Assembly (NCBI GenBank): GCA_001603115.1 | Contig: LVBG01000013.1 | Coordinates: 1 to 64,000 of the forward strand | Origin: Spirochaetales bacterium Spiro_05 | GTDB lineage: Bacteria > Spirochaetota > Spirochaetia > Sphaerochaetales > Sphaerochaetaceae | Direction: 5' to 3' | DNA: 64,000 nucleotides | Part shown: positions 42,800-50,445 of the stretch, piece after piece | Numbering within the stretch: the first letter of the stretch is position 1 | Layout of the letters: every line of letters starts with the position of its first letter | Made by a program: the position numbers and the translations under genes | Notes under the pieces: model-generated | Told to the model about the DNA's origin: nothing | The model's input: only the letters and a program-made list of their open reading frames with translations | The model's database searches: none

Positions 42800-43036
42800 C
42801 AGAAAGAGAAACTACTGCTGAAAGCAAATACATTTCTTCTTTTGACGATGTTTGAAATCACTGTATGTGTTTGGACTGCAAATCCGGATACCATATACAG
42901 ACAAGGTAGCACTCCTTTGGCATCCAGGACTCTAAATCCTGCCAAGGAAGGAGTAACTGGTATCCAACTTGGACTGAAAATCCAATACGTGCCACTGCCA
43001 CAAAGGGGGGAGAGACTGAAAATCTCTCCCTTTTCC
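42800..43036 (+). ncRNA. Candidate small RNA with four CTNNAAA hairpins mimicking anticodon arms
   Basis: Promoter and terminator bound a unit of about 235 nt. It contains hairpin 1 (42861-42900; 9-bp outer stem, inner 5-bp stem, loop CTGCAAA 42876-42882) and hairpin 2 (42911-42954; 7-bp outer stem, inner stem CAGGA/TCCTG, loop CTCTAAA 42930-42936). It also holds hairpin 3 (42958-42994; inner stem TTGGA/TCCAA, loop CTGAAAA 42974-42980). The terminator hairpin has the loop CTGAAAA too. Every loop is 7 nt and reads CT-NN-AAA, closed by A-T after G-A, as in tRNA anticodon arms. The three positions 34-36 would be GCA, CTA and GAA. The units are 37 to 44 nt long with no D or T arm, so they are not complete tRNAs. 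No known family was recognised. The possible reading frame at 42842-43045 has no RBS. Confidence 0.6.
43008..43036. terminator. Intrinsic terminator of the RNA unit
   Basis: GGGAGAGA (43008-43015) pairs with TCTCTCCC (43023-43030), loop CTGAAAA, followed by TTTTCCTTT on the plus strand. On the minus strand it lies just beyond the phosphatase gene stop and may serve it too, though the U-run there is weaker. Confidence 0.8.
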
Positions 43037-43041
43037 TTTGC

Positions 43042-43836
43042 CTAGGCCAGTCCTCCCAGAATATCCACGCACGTCTGATGAAGCGCTTTGTTCGAGACAA
43101 TGCCAATGCGGTCGGAAATGAAGGGCGTGACCGCTTCTCCCTTGAAGGATGTCACCCTTCCTCCTGCTTCCTCAACCAACAGCATGCCAGCTGCCACATC
43201 CCAGGGCTTCACCCCAAAAGGAATATAAGCATCCTGCTGTCCGTCTGCCACCTGACAAAAACCCATAACCGAGCATCCGTAAGAACGCACCTGCCCTACG
43301 ACATCCAACATGGCTTGGGCGTGGTGGCGGAAATTTTTGCGATAAGAGAGCGCCCCAAAATCGATATCCACCCGCGCTTGTTCCATCCTGCCTATGTTGG
43401 ACACCTGCATGCGCTTTCCGTTGCGATAGGAGCCAGAGCCGCGTTCTGAGAGAAAGAGATCACCGGAGATTGGGAAGAGCACTCCCCCGGCTTGTGTCCT
43501 TCCCTCGGAAAGGAAGCCGATGCTGATACCAAACTCAGGGAAGAGACCTCGAAGAAAGTTCTGGGTCCCATCAATAGGATCAACCATCCAGCATCGCGAA
43601 GGTGGAGACCCTTTGAAGGTGTCCAGGCCCGACTCCTCTGCGATGAAGAGGTCGGAAGGGAAGACTTGGCCAAGATGTGTTATGATTTTTTGCTGGACAG
43701 CAATGTCCACCTCGGTCAGAAAATCGGTGGGGCTTGCCTTGGTGGAAACCGTTAGGTTTGCCCTGTCTGCAAACCGATCGGTCACATAGGCGGCCAGTTC
43801 TTTCAATACTGCTTCGATGACAGAAATCTCATCCAT
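43042..43836 (-). CDS. Inositol-monophosphatase-family phosphatase
   Basis: A 264-residue Mg-dependent sugar phosphatase. Metal ligands are visible in AEESG (Glu67/Glu68), the signature DPIDGTQNFLRG (86-97) and WDVAAGMLLVEEAGG near residue 215. Thr for the nucleophilic water is in DGT. The family hydrolyses inositol phosphates, fructose bisphosphate, PAP or similar. It is the last gene of an operon with an ABC importer, which suggests that the imported compound is, or becomes, a sugar phosphate. Fourteen residues near the N-terminus match SuhB-like proteins only loosely, so substrate specificity is open. Confidence 0.88.
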   Translation of the reverse strand: MDEISVIEAVLKELAAYVTDRFADRANLTVSTKASPTDFLTEVDIAVQQKIITHLGQVFPSDLFIAEESGLDTFKGSPPSRCWMVDPIDGTQNFLRGLFPEFGISIGFLSEGRTQAGGVLFPISGDLFLSERGSGSYRNGKRMQVSNIGRMEQARVDIDFGALSYRKNFRHHAQAMLDVVGQVRSYGCSVMGFCQVADGQQDAYIPFGVKPWDVAAGMLLVEEAGGRVTSFKGEAVTPFISDRIGIVSNKALHQTCVDILGGLA

Positions 43837-43853
43837 CGGATACGCTCCCCTTT

Positions 43854-44960
43854 TCAGACTCTCAAGCCCTTCTGGTCAAAGATATGGACCGTATCCAAAT
43901 TGATGTGCATACGGATCATCTGCCCGTTCTCAAATGCAAGGGTTGGTTGCGTTACGACATAGAATTGCTCTTCATCGACCATGACACTGACCACCTGCTC
44001 AGCTCCGGTTGGCAAGACTGCCTTCACCACACCCTTGATGCAGGTCTGGTTCTGTTTCATCTCAGTCTCATCGTCCATAGCGTGGAGTGTCACGGTTTCA
44101 CTTCTGAATCCTACTTTACAGATACGCTCACTGTTTGTATCCAGCTTGCGGAAGAGTGCAACGGAGGTGCGAAGATCTTCTTTCCATTTCGGCATCGCAG
44201 TTTTCGTCAGGCTGACCATATTCATGGGAGGGCTGCCGACAAAGGTGGCAACAAACTCGGTGGCAGGTTTGAGATAGATGGTCATGGGGTCGGCATACTG
44301 CTCGAGCTTTCCTTCGTTCATGACTGCCACGTGGGTTGCCAGGCTCATGGCTTCCAACTGGTCGTGGGTAACAAAGACAATGGTGCTTCCCAACCGCTCG
44401 TGCAGGGATTTGAGCTCCGAGCGCATCTCAAGGCGCAGGGCAGCATCGAGGTTTGAGAGAGGTTCGTCCAGTAACAGTATGTCAGGTTGTACTGCCAACA
44501 TTCTTGCCAGGGCAACACGTTGTTGCTGCCCGCCACTGAGTTCGGCAGGATACCTCCTGCGGTAGGCTCCCATGCGAAGAAGGTCGAGCGACTCGGTGAT
44601 GATCCTCCCTCGCTCTTCCTTGTTCACCTTCTTCATCTTCAGGCCGAACTCCACATTCTCCTGCACCGTCATATGAGGCCACAGTGCATAGCTTTGGAAC
44701 ACCAAGCCCAGCTTGCGATGTTCAGGCCGGACAAAAATGTTCTGCTTGGGGGCGTCAAAGATCTCCCCACCGATGGTGATAACCCCATCATTGGCCCGTT
44801 CCAAGCCGCTGATCATCCTCAGGGTAGTGGTCTTGCCACACCCTGAAGGACCAAGAAGGCAGACAAAGCTCCCCGGTTCGAAATTCAGAGACAGATCATC
44901 CACGGCAACCACATCACTGCCGTACTTCTTTACAATGTGCTCAAGCTTGATATCGATCAT
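43854..44960 (-). CDS. ABC transporter ATP-binding protein, Fe3+/AfuC/PotA type
   Basis: A 368-residue nucleotide-binding subunit. Walker A GPSGCGKTT is at 38-46, the Q-loop at VFQSYALWPH, the signature LSGGQQQRVALAR near 135, Walker B ILLLDEPLSNLD near 157 and the H-loop FVTHDQLEA. The C-terminal third (from about 240) is a TOBE regulatory domain (KVGFRSETV). It pairs with the fused permease and binding protein upstream in the operon. Confidence 0.94.
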   Translation of the reverse strand: MIDIKLEHIVKKYGSDVVAVDDLSLNFEPGSFVCLLGPSGCGKTTTLRMISGLERANDGVITIGGEIFDAPKQNIFVRPEHRKLGLVFQSYALWPHMTVQENVEFGLKMKKVNKEERGRIITESLDLLRMGAYRRRYPAELSGGQQQRVALARMLAVQPDILLLDEPLSNLDAALRLEMRSELKSLHERLGSTIVFVTHDQLEAMSLATHVAVMNEGKLEQYADPMTIYLKPATEFVATFVGSPPMNMVSLTKTAMPKWKEDLRTSVALFRKLDTNSERICKVGFRSETVTLHAMDDETEMKQNQTCIKGVVKAVLPTGAEQVVSVMVDEEQFYVVTQPTLAFENGQMIRMHINLDTVHIFDQKGLRV

Positions 44961-44989
44961 GATGGTTCCTCTTCAGTAGGGTTTGGTAT

Positions 44990-46819
44990 TCAGCCGCCAA
45001 TGCCTTGGGCGAGGTTGGTCTTGGTCAGACGCTGGGAGAGTGCGGTGAGCAGGAAGGTGATGAAGGCTATGATGAGAATCACGCCATTGGACATCTGCAT
45101 CAGGGCATTGTCGGTGTAGCGGATGGACAGGGTGGTCAATACTTCCAGGCCGGGAACAGCGAGCATGATGACCAAGCTAAGCTCCTTCATGCCCTGGATG
45201 AAAGCCAGAAGCATCCCGCTGAACAGCGAGCGTTTCTGGATGGGAATGACAATCCTGAACATCCTCGTGAGCCAACCAGCTCCCAGAATCATGGCAGCCT
45301 CCTCAGGCTCGGCTCCCATCTGCGCCATCGAGCTGATGCTCGAGCGGGTGGTGAGCGGCAGATACATGACGCTCATCGCCAGGATCATCAGCAGCAGGGT
45401 TCCATAGAGGGCGGGAATGGGTCCCCTTCCTGTGGCAAAAAGCACCAGATAGGCAGCCCCAAAACCGATGCCTGGTACCAAATACGGCAAGAAGGAGAGA
45501 TGGCGGAGATACTTGCTCAGCCGGTACTGCTGCAACCGTACTACTGCATACCCTACCAAGGTTCCCAAAGTCCCGCAGATAAGCGCGCCGATACCGGCCA
45601 CCTTGATGCTGGTCCAGGTCACCGACAGGAGCTGTGGATCGCGTAGGAGCCCCGGTACCGCTTCGCGGACCCTCGTCTCCTCTGCAAACCAGAACTGCAA
45701 GGTGAAGTTGTCTTTTACAAACCACCCCGGGGTGACCATGAAGGTAGAGAGGGCGAGAACGCCCAATGGCAGGACTATGACCACAAAGAGGAAGAGGCCT
45801 ACCAAAAGGTTCATCGGAACCTGCAAAGGGCCCAAGGTAAAGGGGCGTGACATCTGGCCCTTCCCTCCCATCGTCACATACCGTTTGTACTCCCGAAGCA
45901 CGTATACATCAAGAGCAACAAGAAGTGCTCCGATGATGAGCATGGCCAAAGCAATGACGGCCATGACACCAGGCTCTCCCGACTGGTAGGTAAAGTAGAG
46001 TGAGGTGGAGAGCGTGTTGAAGCGTACCGGACGACCCAGGGTATAGGGAGTACCGAAGGTACCGACTGTCCGTGCGAAGGTCAGCAGGATGGTGGACATG
46101 ATGGCCGGCTTCATGACCGGCAAGAGAATATGGATGGCTGTCTGGAGTTTGTTGGCCCCAAGAATCTGGGCCGACTCCTCCATCTGGCTGTCAATTCGTT
46201 GGAATGCATTGCCGAACATGAGGAATGCAAGGGGGAAATAGTGCATGGTCAGACAGATGATGATGGGCAGCGGCCCATAGGCGAGAAAATCAGGGATAGT
46301 GAAACCCATTACTTCAAGAATGCCAGGAGCACCTGCTTGTTTTCGGTTCTTGAAAAGCGTAATCCACGCTGCAGCATAGCTCCATGAGGGGAGCATGAAG
46401 GGGACGACGGCCAAGGTGGCAAAGATCTTCTTGGCACGGATGTCCGTCCTGGTGATGATCCAAGCCAGCACATAGCCCACGATGGTGGTGCAAAAAGTGA
46501 TGCAGGTGGCTATGAGCAGGGTGTTTGCCAGCGGGTCAAGAAAGAGGACGCTGGAAACTCTGGAGGTAAGTGCGCGCTTGAAATAGCTGAAGGTCAGCGA
46601 CCCGGTCTCTTTCTGCAAATAGCCTGCGTCGATGGAGTGAACCTGCACCGATTCAATAACAAGCATGAATACCGGAATCGCTATCAGGTAGGTAAGGACA
46701 AATGCCAACACGATGCCAAGGACCATGGTGGGGTTGAAAGCACCCCGTCCTCGCAGTGGCAAGAGTCTAGGTGTTTTGCCGCCATCCTTGGCAGCAAAGA
46801 GTTCTTTGATGTGCCTCAT
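44990..46819 (-). CDS. ABC transporter permease, double-length FbpB/AfuB type
   Basis: A 609-residue permease built as two fused halves, each with six membrane helices and an EAA-type coupling motif (first half ESAQILGANKLQTAIHILLP near 240, second half EEAAMILGAGWLTRMFRIVIP near 530). The start at 46819 (MRHIKELF) is chosen because GGGAG lies upstream; the longer frame adds a non-family tail. Single-chain permeases of this kind serve Fe3+ and hexose-phosphate (AfuABC) importers. Confidence 0.92.
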   Translation of the reverse strand: MRHIKELFAAKDGGKTPRLLPLRGRGAFNPTMVLGIVLAFVLTYLIAIPVFMLVIESVQVHSIDAGYLQKETGSLTFSYFKRALTSRVSSVLFLDPLANTLLIATCITFCTTIVGYVLAWIITRTDIRAKKIFATLAVVPFMLPSWSYAAAWITLFKNRKQAGAPGILEVMGFTIPDFLAYGPLPIIICLTMHYFPLAFLMFGNAFQRIDSQMEESAQILGANKLQTAIHILLPVMKPAIMSTILLTFARTVGTFGTPYTLGRPVRFNTLSTSLYFTYQSGEPGVMAVIALAMLIIGALLVALDVYVLREYKRYVTMGGKGQMSRPFTLGPLQVPMNLLVGLFLFVVIVLPLGVLALSTFMVTPGWFVKDNFTLQFWFAEETRVREAVPGLLRDPQLLSVTWTSIKVAGIGALICGTLGTLVGYAVVRLQQYRLSKYLRHLSFLPYLVPGIGFGAAYLVLFATGRGPIPALYGTLLLMILAMSVMYLPLTTRSSISSMAQMGAEPEEAAMILGAGWLTRMFRIVIPIQKRSLFSGMLLAFIQGMKELSLVIMLAVPGLEVLTTLSIRYTDNALMQMSNGVILIIAFITFLLTALSQRLTKTNLAQGIGG

Positions 46820-46913
46820 CGCCGATGTCTCCCTCTGTCTATCCAAGCCCAAGCCAGGGTGCATGCACACGGTGTGCATACGCCCTGCCCGGAGAAATAC
46901 CGAACTATCTTTG

Positions 46914-48089
46914 CTACTTTTTCTGTGACATCAGCCACATGTCGATGAGATCACGGCGAACCTCTGCAGACTGCATCGGATCGAACATAAGCAGGACATC
47001 GAGCCATTCGCCCCACGAAGAGGTGAAGGGATTCGACTTGCTTGCAGCGATGGTCTGGTTCGGGGAGAAGCCACCAACCACGTTGGTCCAAGGGAAGCTG
47101 CCTTCTGAGGTCAAAAGGAAGCGAGCCCAAAGACGAGCGGCGTTCGGATGCGGGGCATCAACGGGAATGACCATATAGGTAGGCATGGCAAAACCGACTG
47201 CCGGTTTTACGTTGGGGTCGAAACCAAGATGCAGGTTCTGCTCTTTGGCGTCCCGGTGACGGGTGAGGGTGTGAATGCCGATCGGGGGATTGGTCTGCCC
47301 GGGAGAACCGATGGCTTTTGCAACTTCGGTGTCATGCTCGACGGCGATCGGGTTGTTTGCAAAGAGCCGTGCAACCCATTCCCAGCCTGCATTCTCGTAC
47401 TTGGTCACGAGTTTCTTGCCATACAGATCCTGATAGGCCTGTGCAAACTCATCACCATGATCGATGACAGCAGCAAAGAAGTGCCACATGTAGGGTTGGA
47501 TCTGTGGGTCACAGGTTACGAACTTGCCTCTCCACTTCTCCTCAGTCAGTTCCCAAAGGTTCTTGATCGGGGATTCTGAGTAGATTGCTGAGTTGTATCC
47601 GATGACGCAGGGCTGCCAGTAGACAACCTGGGGATACTCCTCTGCATCAGCAATGTCCTTTGCCAAGTCGGGTGGTGTCCAGGAGACGACCATTCCCTTG
47701 GGAATGAACTCGGAGAGAATGATGGCTCCGTCATCCATACCCAGGATGTCAACCTGAACGTTCTTGGCCTGTACTTCTCTTCTGAGTCGCTCGATGTTCT
47801 CAGAGTCATCAAAGCGGGGGCTTGCCACCGTCTTGATACCGTACTTTGCCTCAAAAGCCTGGGCAGCTTGGGGGGCACGTCCTGACTGCCACCGTGCTAC
47901 CAGCGATCCTTCGGCTTGTGCTGCGGCTACGAGCTTGTCGTAGTCGTACCCGTCTACAGTCCAAAAGGCCTCTCCTTCGAACTGTGGTTCTTTCGCTTGT
48001 TCCTTTGTTCCTGCTGCGGTCACAGGAGAGAGAAGGACCAAGGCGATGATGAGCATGGCAAGACTGGAATATACAACCTTACTTTTCAT
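46914..48089 (-). CDS. Periplasmic binding protein of the Fe3+/hexose-phosphate ABC importer
   Basis: A 391-residue extracellular binding protein, family 1. A signal peptide fills residues 1-26 (cut near VTAAG). AAAQAEGSLVARWQSGR near 57 and FEAKYGIKTV near 80 are the usual start of FbpA/AfuA-like proteins. IGYNSAIYS (hinge) and ARLWARFLLTSEG are further family motifs. The two adjacent tyrosines that bind iron in FbpA were not found. An organic ligand such as a sugar phosphate or phosphonate is therefore more likely than ferric iron. Confidence 0.85.
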   Translation of the reverse strand: MKSKVVYSSLAMLIIALVLLSPVTAAGTKEQAKEPQFEGEAFWTVDGYDYDKLVAAAQAEGSLVARWQSGRAPQAAQAFEAKYGIKTVASPRFDDSENIERLRREVQAKNVQVDILGMDDGAIILSEFIPKGMVVSWTPPDLAKDIADAEEYPQVVYWQPCVIGYNSAIYSESPIKNLWELTEEKWRGKFVTCDPQIQPYMWHFFAAVIDHGDEFAQAYQDLYGKKLVTKYENAGWEWVARLFANNPIAVEHDTEVAKAIGSPGQTNPPIGIHTLTRHRDAKEQNLHLGFDPNVKPAVGFAMPTYMVIPVDAPHPNAARLWARFLLTSEGSFPWTNVVGGFSPNQTIAASKSNPFTSSWGEWLDVLLMFDPMQSAEVRRDLIDMWLMSQKK

Positions 48090-48232
48090 ACTGCCTCCCT
48101 TTGTTTTGTGCAGTATCTCACCTATTTGTTATGGCGTCAAATACATTTTGTATGTTCGGTATTGAACTATCCTCTTTCTCCTCGTATACTACGCCTGATA
48201 GCATGGATACTTCGGGGAGAGGAAGCCGCCTG
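48090..48232. promoter_or_regulatory. Divergent regulatory region with two inverted repeats
   Basis: This gap between the importer operon and the UTRA-type regulator holds ATACA-TTT-TGTAT (48141-48153) and CGTA-TAC-TACG (48183-48193). Both are of the size bound by GntR dimers. The regulator is therefore a likely controller of both transcripts. Confidence 0.45.
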
Positions 48233-49006
48233 ATGAATAGGGAACTCGGACAAAATGTACTGGAGAAACGCAAGGATATCCCACTGTACAAGCAGCTGAA
48301 AGCTGCGTTGATGGTATGGATCCAAGAGAGTGAGAACGGGACGTCCTTGCCTACCGAAGAGGAGCTCTGCCGCCAGTTCGGGGTAAGCAGGCAGACGGTT
48401 CGCCAGGCTGTCCTTGAGCTGGTGGATGATGGTCTTGTAACCCGTCGCCCAGGGCAGGGCTCATTTGTCAGGAAGAAGAAGATCAGCCGTGATACCCGCT
48501 GGGCTTTGGAGGATTTCAACCGTGAGATGCGGTTCCATGGTCTTGCACCAGAGACTATCGTGCTCTCCCTTACCTTGGAGAAGAGTCTGGATTTTGTCTC
48601 CCGCCAGCTGAACATCGCCAAACAGGAAGAGGTGGTTGTCATCAGGAGGCAGAGGTTTGTTGATGGGTGGCCGGTGGTTATTCAGCAATCATACCTACCC
48701 TCCCGGTTGTTCCCCGACTTTGCTTCCAAGCAGAAGGATCTGGAAACCCGTTCGCTGCATGCGATCATCGAACAGGACTACCACTATCTGCTTCAAAGTG
48801 CCGAACGCACAGTAGAGGCAATCCCAGCCCCCACACGGGAGGCAGAGCTTCTGAAGATTGCCCCGGGAAGCCCTGTCCTTTACAGCACCAGTGTATGGAA
48901 GATTGAGGACGAGGTGTGTGTTGAGTTTGTGCTGGAGTGGTACCGCGGGGACCGCAGCCAGTTCAACATCCAGCTGGGAAGAAAGCGGGAATCTGAAGCT
49001 CGGTAG
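48233..49006 (+). CDS. GntR-family regulator, HutC/UTRA subfamily
   Basis: A 257-residue regulator. Start ATG 48233 follows GAGAGGAAG. The GntR winged helix covers about 15-80 (KDIPLYKQLKAAL, then EEELCRQFGVSRQTVRQAVLEL, then RRPGQGSFV). The UTRA effector domain covers about 100-250 (VVVIRRQRFVDGWPVVIQQSYLP and EFVLEWYRGDRSQFNIQLGR). UTRA proteins often sense sugar phosphates or amino compounds. It diverges from the importer-phosphatase operon, which supports a sugar-phosphate ligand. Confidence 0.92.
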   Translation: MNRELGQNVLEKRKDIPLYKQLKAALMVWIQESENGTSLPTEEELCRQFGVSRQTVRQAVLELVDDGLVTRRPGQGSFVRKKKISRDTRWALEDFNREMRFHGLAPETIVLSLTLEKSLDFVSRQLNIAKQEEVVVIRRQRFVDGWPVVIQQSYLPSRLFPDFASKQKDLETRSLHAIIEQDYHYLLQSAERTVEAIPAPTREAELLKIAPGSPVLYSTSVWKIEDEVCVEFVLEWYRGDRSQFNIQLGRKRESEAR

Positions 49007-49015
49007 CCCCCACTG

Positions 49016-50197
49016 TTACCCAAACAAATCCCCAGCAAGCTCGAATGGAGTGACTCGGTAGCCAGAGAAGGTGCAAGAATCGTGCCCTGCATACATCAGA
49101 CCGCCTTGCTCTGTTTCATGCAGGTGTGAAGGATATGCTTTTCTGAATTTCTCCAGTGATGCGAACTGGTCCTTGTGGAACTGCTCACTGCTCTTGATCT
49201 CATAGGGGATCAGCATTCGTTGTTTCTGGTACAAGAGATCGACTTCGAGCCCACTGCTGTTCCGAAAGAAATACAGATTGGGGGGTCGATGCATATTCAC
49301 CCTTTGTTTCAAAGCTTCCATCACTATCAAATTTTCAAACAGACTCCCTCGTAAAGGATCACGCATCATCTGATCCTTGGACTCAATACCCAGCAGCATT
49401 GAGGCCACCCCAGTATCATGGAAATAGACTTTGGGTGTCTTCACGATACTGCTGGTGCGGCTGGGAAACCAGGGAGGCAAGAGATGAATAATATGAGACG
49501 ATGTCAAAAGTGATGTCCAACGCTCAACTGTTTGACGAGAAACACCAAGATCATTTGCAAGCGAGGTATAATTCAGGAGACTCCCCACCCTACCAGAGAG
49601 CAACACAAGGAACTTCTGAAAAACCAATTCATCCTGAATTGCAGTAACCATCTTGATATCACGTTGTACATAGGTTGCCACATATCCAGCGTAGTAATCG
49701 AATACACGGCTTGTCTGTGTCTGATACACTCTGGGCATGAAACCACGTAAAAGTTGACTATCACGATCAAGAATTGGCTCACCTGCTTCCCGAAGTTCAG
49801 CAAGCGATAGGGGAAGCACGGTAAAAATGGCAGTTCTTCCTGCAAGGCTTTGTGCTACGATTCCGCCACTTTGCATCTCCTGACTGCCAGTCAGAATGAA
49901 CTGCCCACTCTCTTGGGCGTGTTCATCCACAAGTACCTGGATTTTGCTCAATACCTCGGGAACGTGTTGTACTTCATCAATAATGAGATGAGTACCATAC
50001 TGATGGAAAAACCCATTGAGATCTTCAGATGCAAATAATCGGGTTTGGGGATCCTCAAGATTTACATACGTATACGAAGGAAACAAATGCTTTGCCATGG
50101 TGGTTTTACCCGATTGTCTTGGCCCTACCAACGTAATGACAGGATACTCCTGCACCAATTCCACGATATGAGGTTCCAAGGCCCTATGTATGTACAT
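49016..50197 (-). CDS. DUF4143-type AAA ATPase
   Basis: A 393-residue ATPase. ATG 50197 (MYIHRALEP) has AGGAAG 8 bases upstream and gives the family N-terminus. Walker A GPRQSGKTT (about 24-32), NLEDPQTR, Walker B HLIIDEVQHVP and the sensor FILTGSQ form the AAA domain (1-150). A winged helix follows (LANDLGVSRQTVERWTSLL). The DUF4143 nuclease-like domain ends the protein (VYFHDTGVAS ... GSLFENLIV ... NSSGLEVDLL). This family is widespread in accessory regions and its role is not settled. It converges on the UTRA regulator gene. Confidence 0.9.
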   Translation of the reverse strand: MYIHRALEPHIVELVQEYPVITLVGPRQSGKTTMAKHLFPSYTYVNLEDPQTRLFASEDLNGFFHQYGTHLIIDEVQHVPEVLSKIQVLVDEHAQESGQFILTGSQEMQSGGIVAQSLAGRTAIFTVLPLSLAELREAGEPILDRDSQLLRGFMPRVYQTQTSRVFDYYAGYVATYVQRDIKMVTAIQDELVFQKFLVLLSGRVGSLLNYTSLANDLGVSRQTVERWTSLLTSSHIIHLLPPWFPSRTSSIVKTPKVYFHDTGVASMLLGIESKDQMMRDPLRGSLFENLIVMEALKQRVNMHRPPNLYFFRNSSGLEVDLLYQKQRMLIPYEIKSSEQFHKDQFASLEKFRKAYPSHLHETEQGGLMYAGHDSCTFSGYRVTPFELAGDLFG

Positions 50198-50235
50198 GAC
50201 GTTACTTCCTTGTACATGAAAGTATACACCAGATA

Positions 50236-50269
50236 CCGGAGATTGCAATACGCGTCATACAATCTCCGG
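50236..50269. terminator. Hairpin with CCGGAGATTG stem, left copy
   Basis: CCGGAGATTG pairs with CAATCTCCGG across a 14-base loop, followed on the plus strand by CATTTCCTTTTT. The same 10-bp stem, with a different loop, follows the AAA15 gene at 51787. It may be a terminator or a module boundary. Confidence 0.6.
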
Positions 50270-50445
50270 CATTTCCTTTTTATAAAGCACAGCCTCCTTC
50301 CATTCACACTCATGGTCCATAGTGAAAACCATATGCTCCTATAGACACTTTGTGCAGATTTTTGGTTGCATACTTACCGATAATGCATGATAATTAGTAA
50401 TATAAAGGCATTTTTAAACACTTTATTGTTCAAAAGGCGGTTTTT

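Noticed and set aside
42861..42994. Three tandem tRNA genes
   Set aside because: Anticodon-type loops are only 44-54 bases apart, and no T-arm (GTTCGAAT-like), D-arm or CCA/acceptor pairing was found around them.
42842..43045. Short plus-strand frame through the anticodon-like hairpins
   Set aside because: It starts at TTG without RBS, crosses four hairpins and the terminator and overlaps the next gene end. The secondary structure explains the sequence better.
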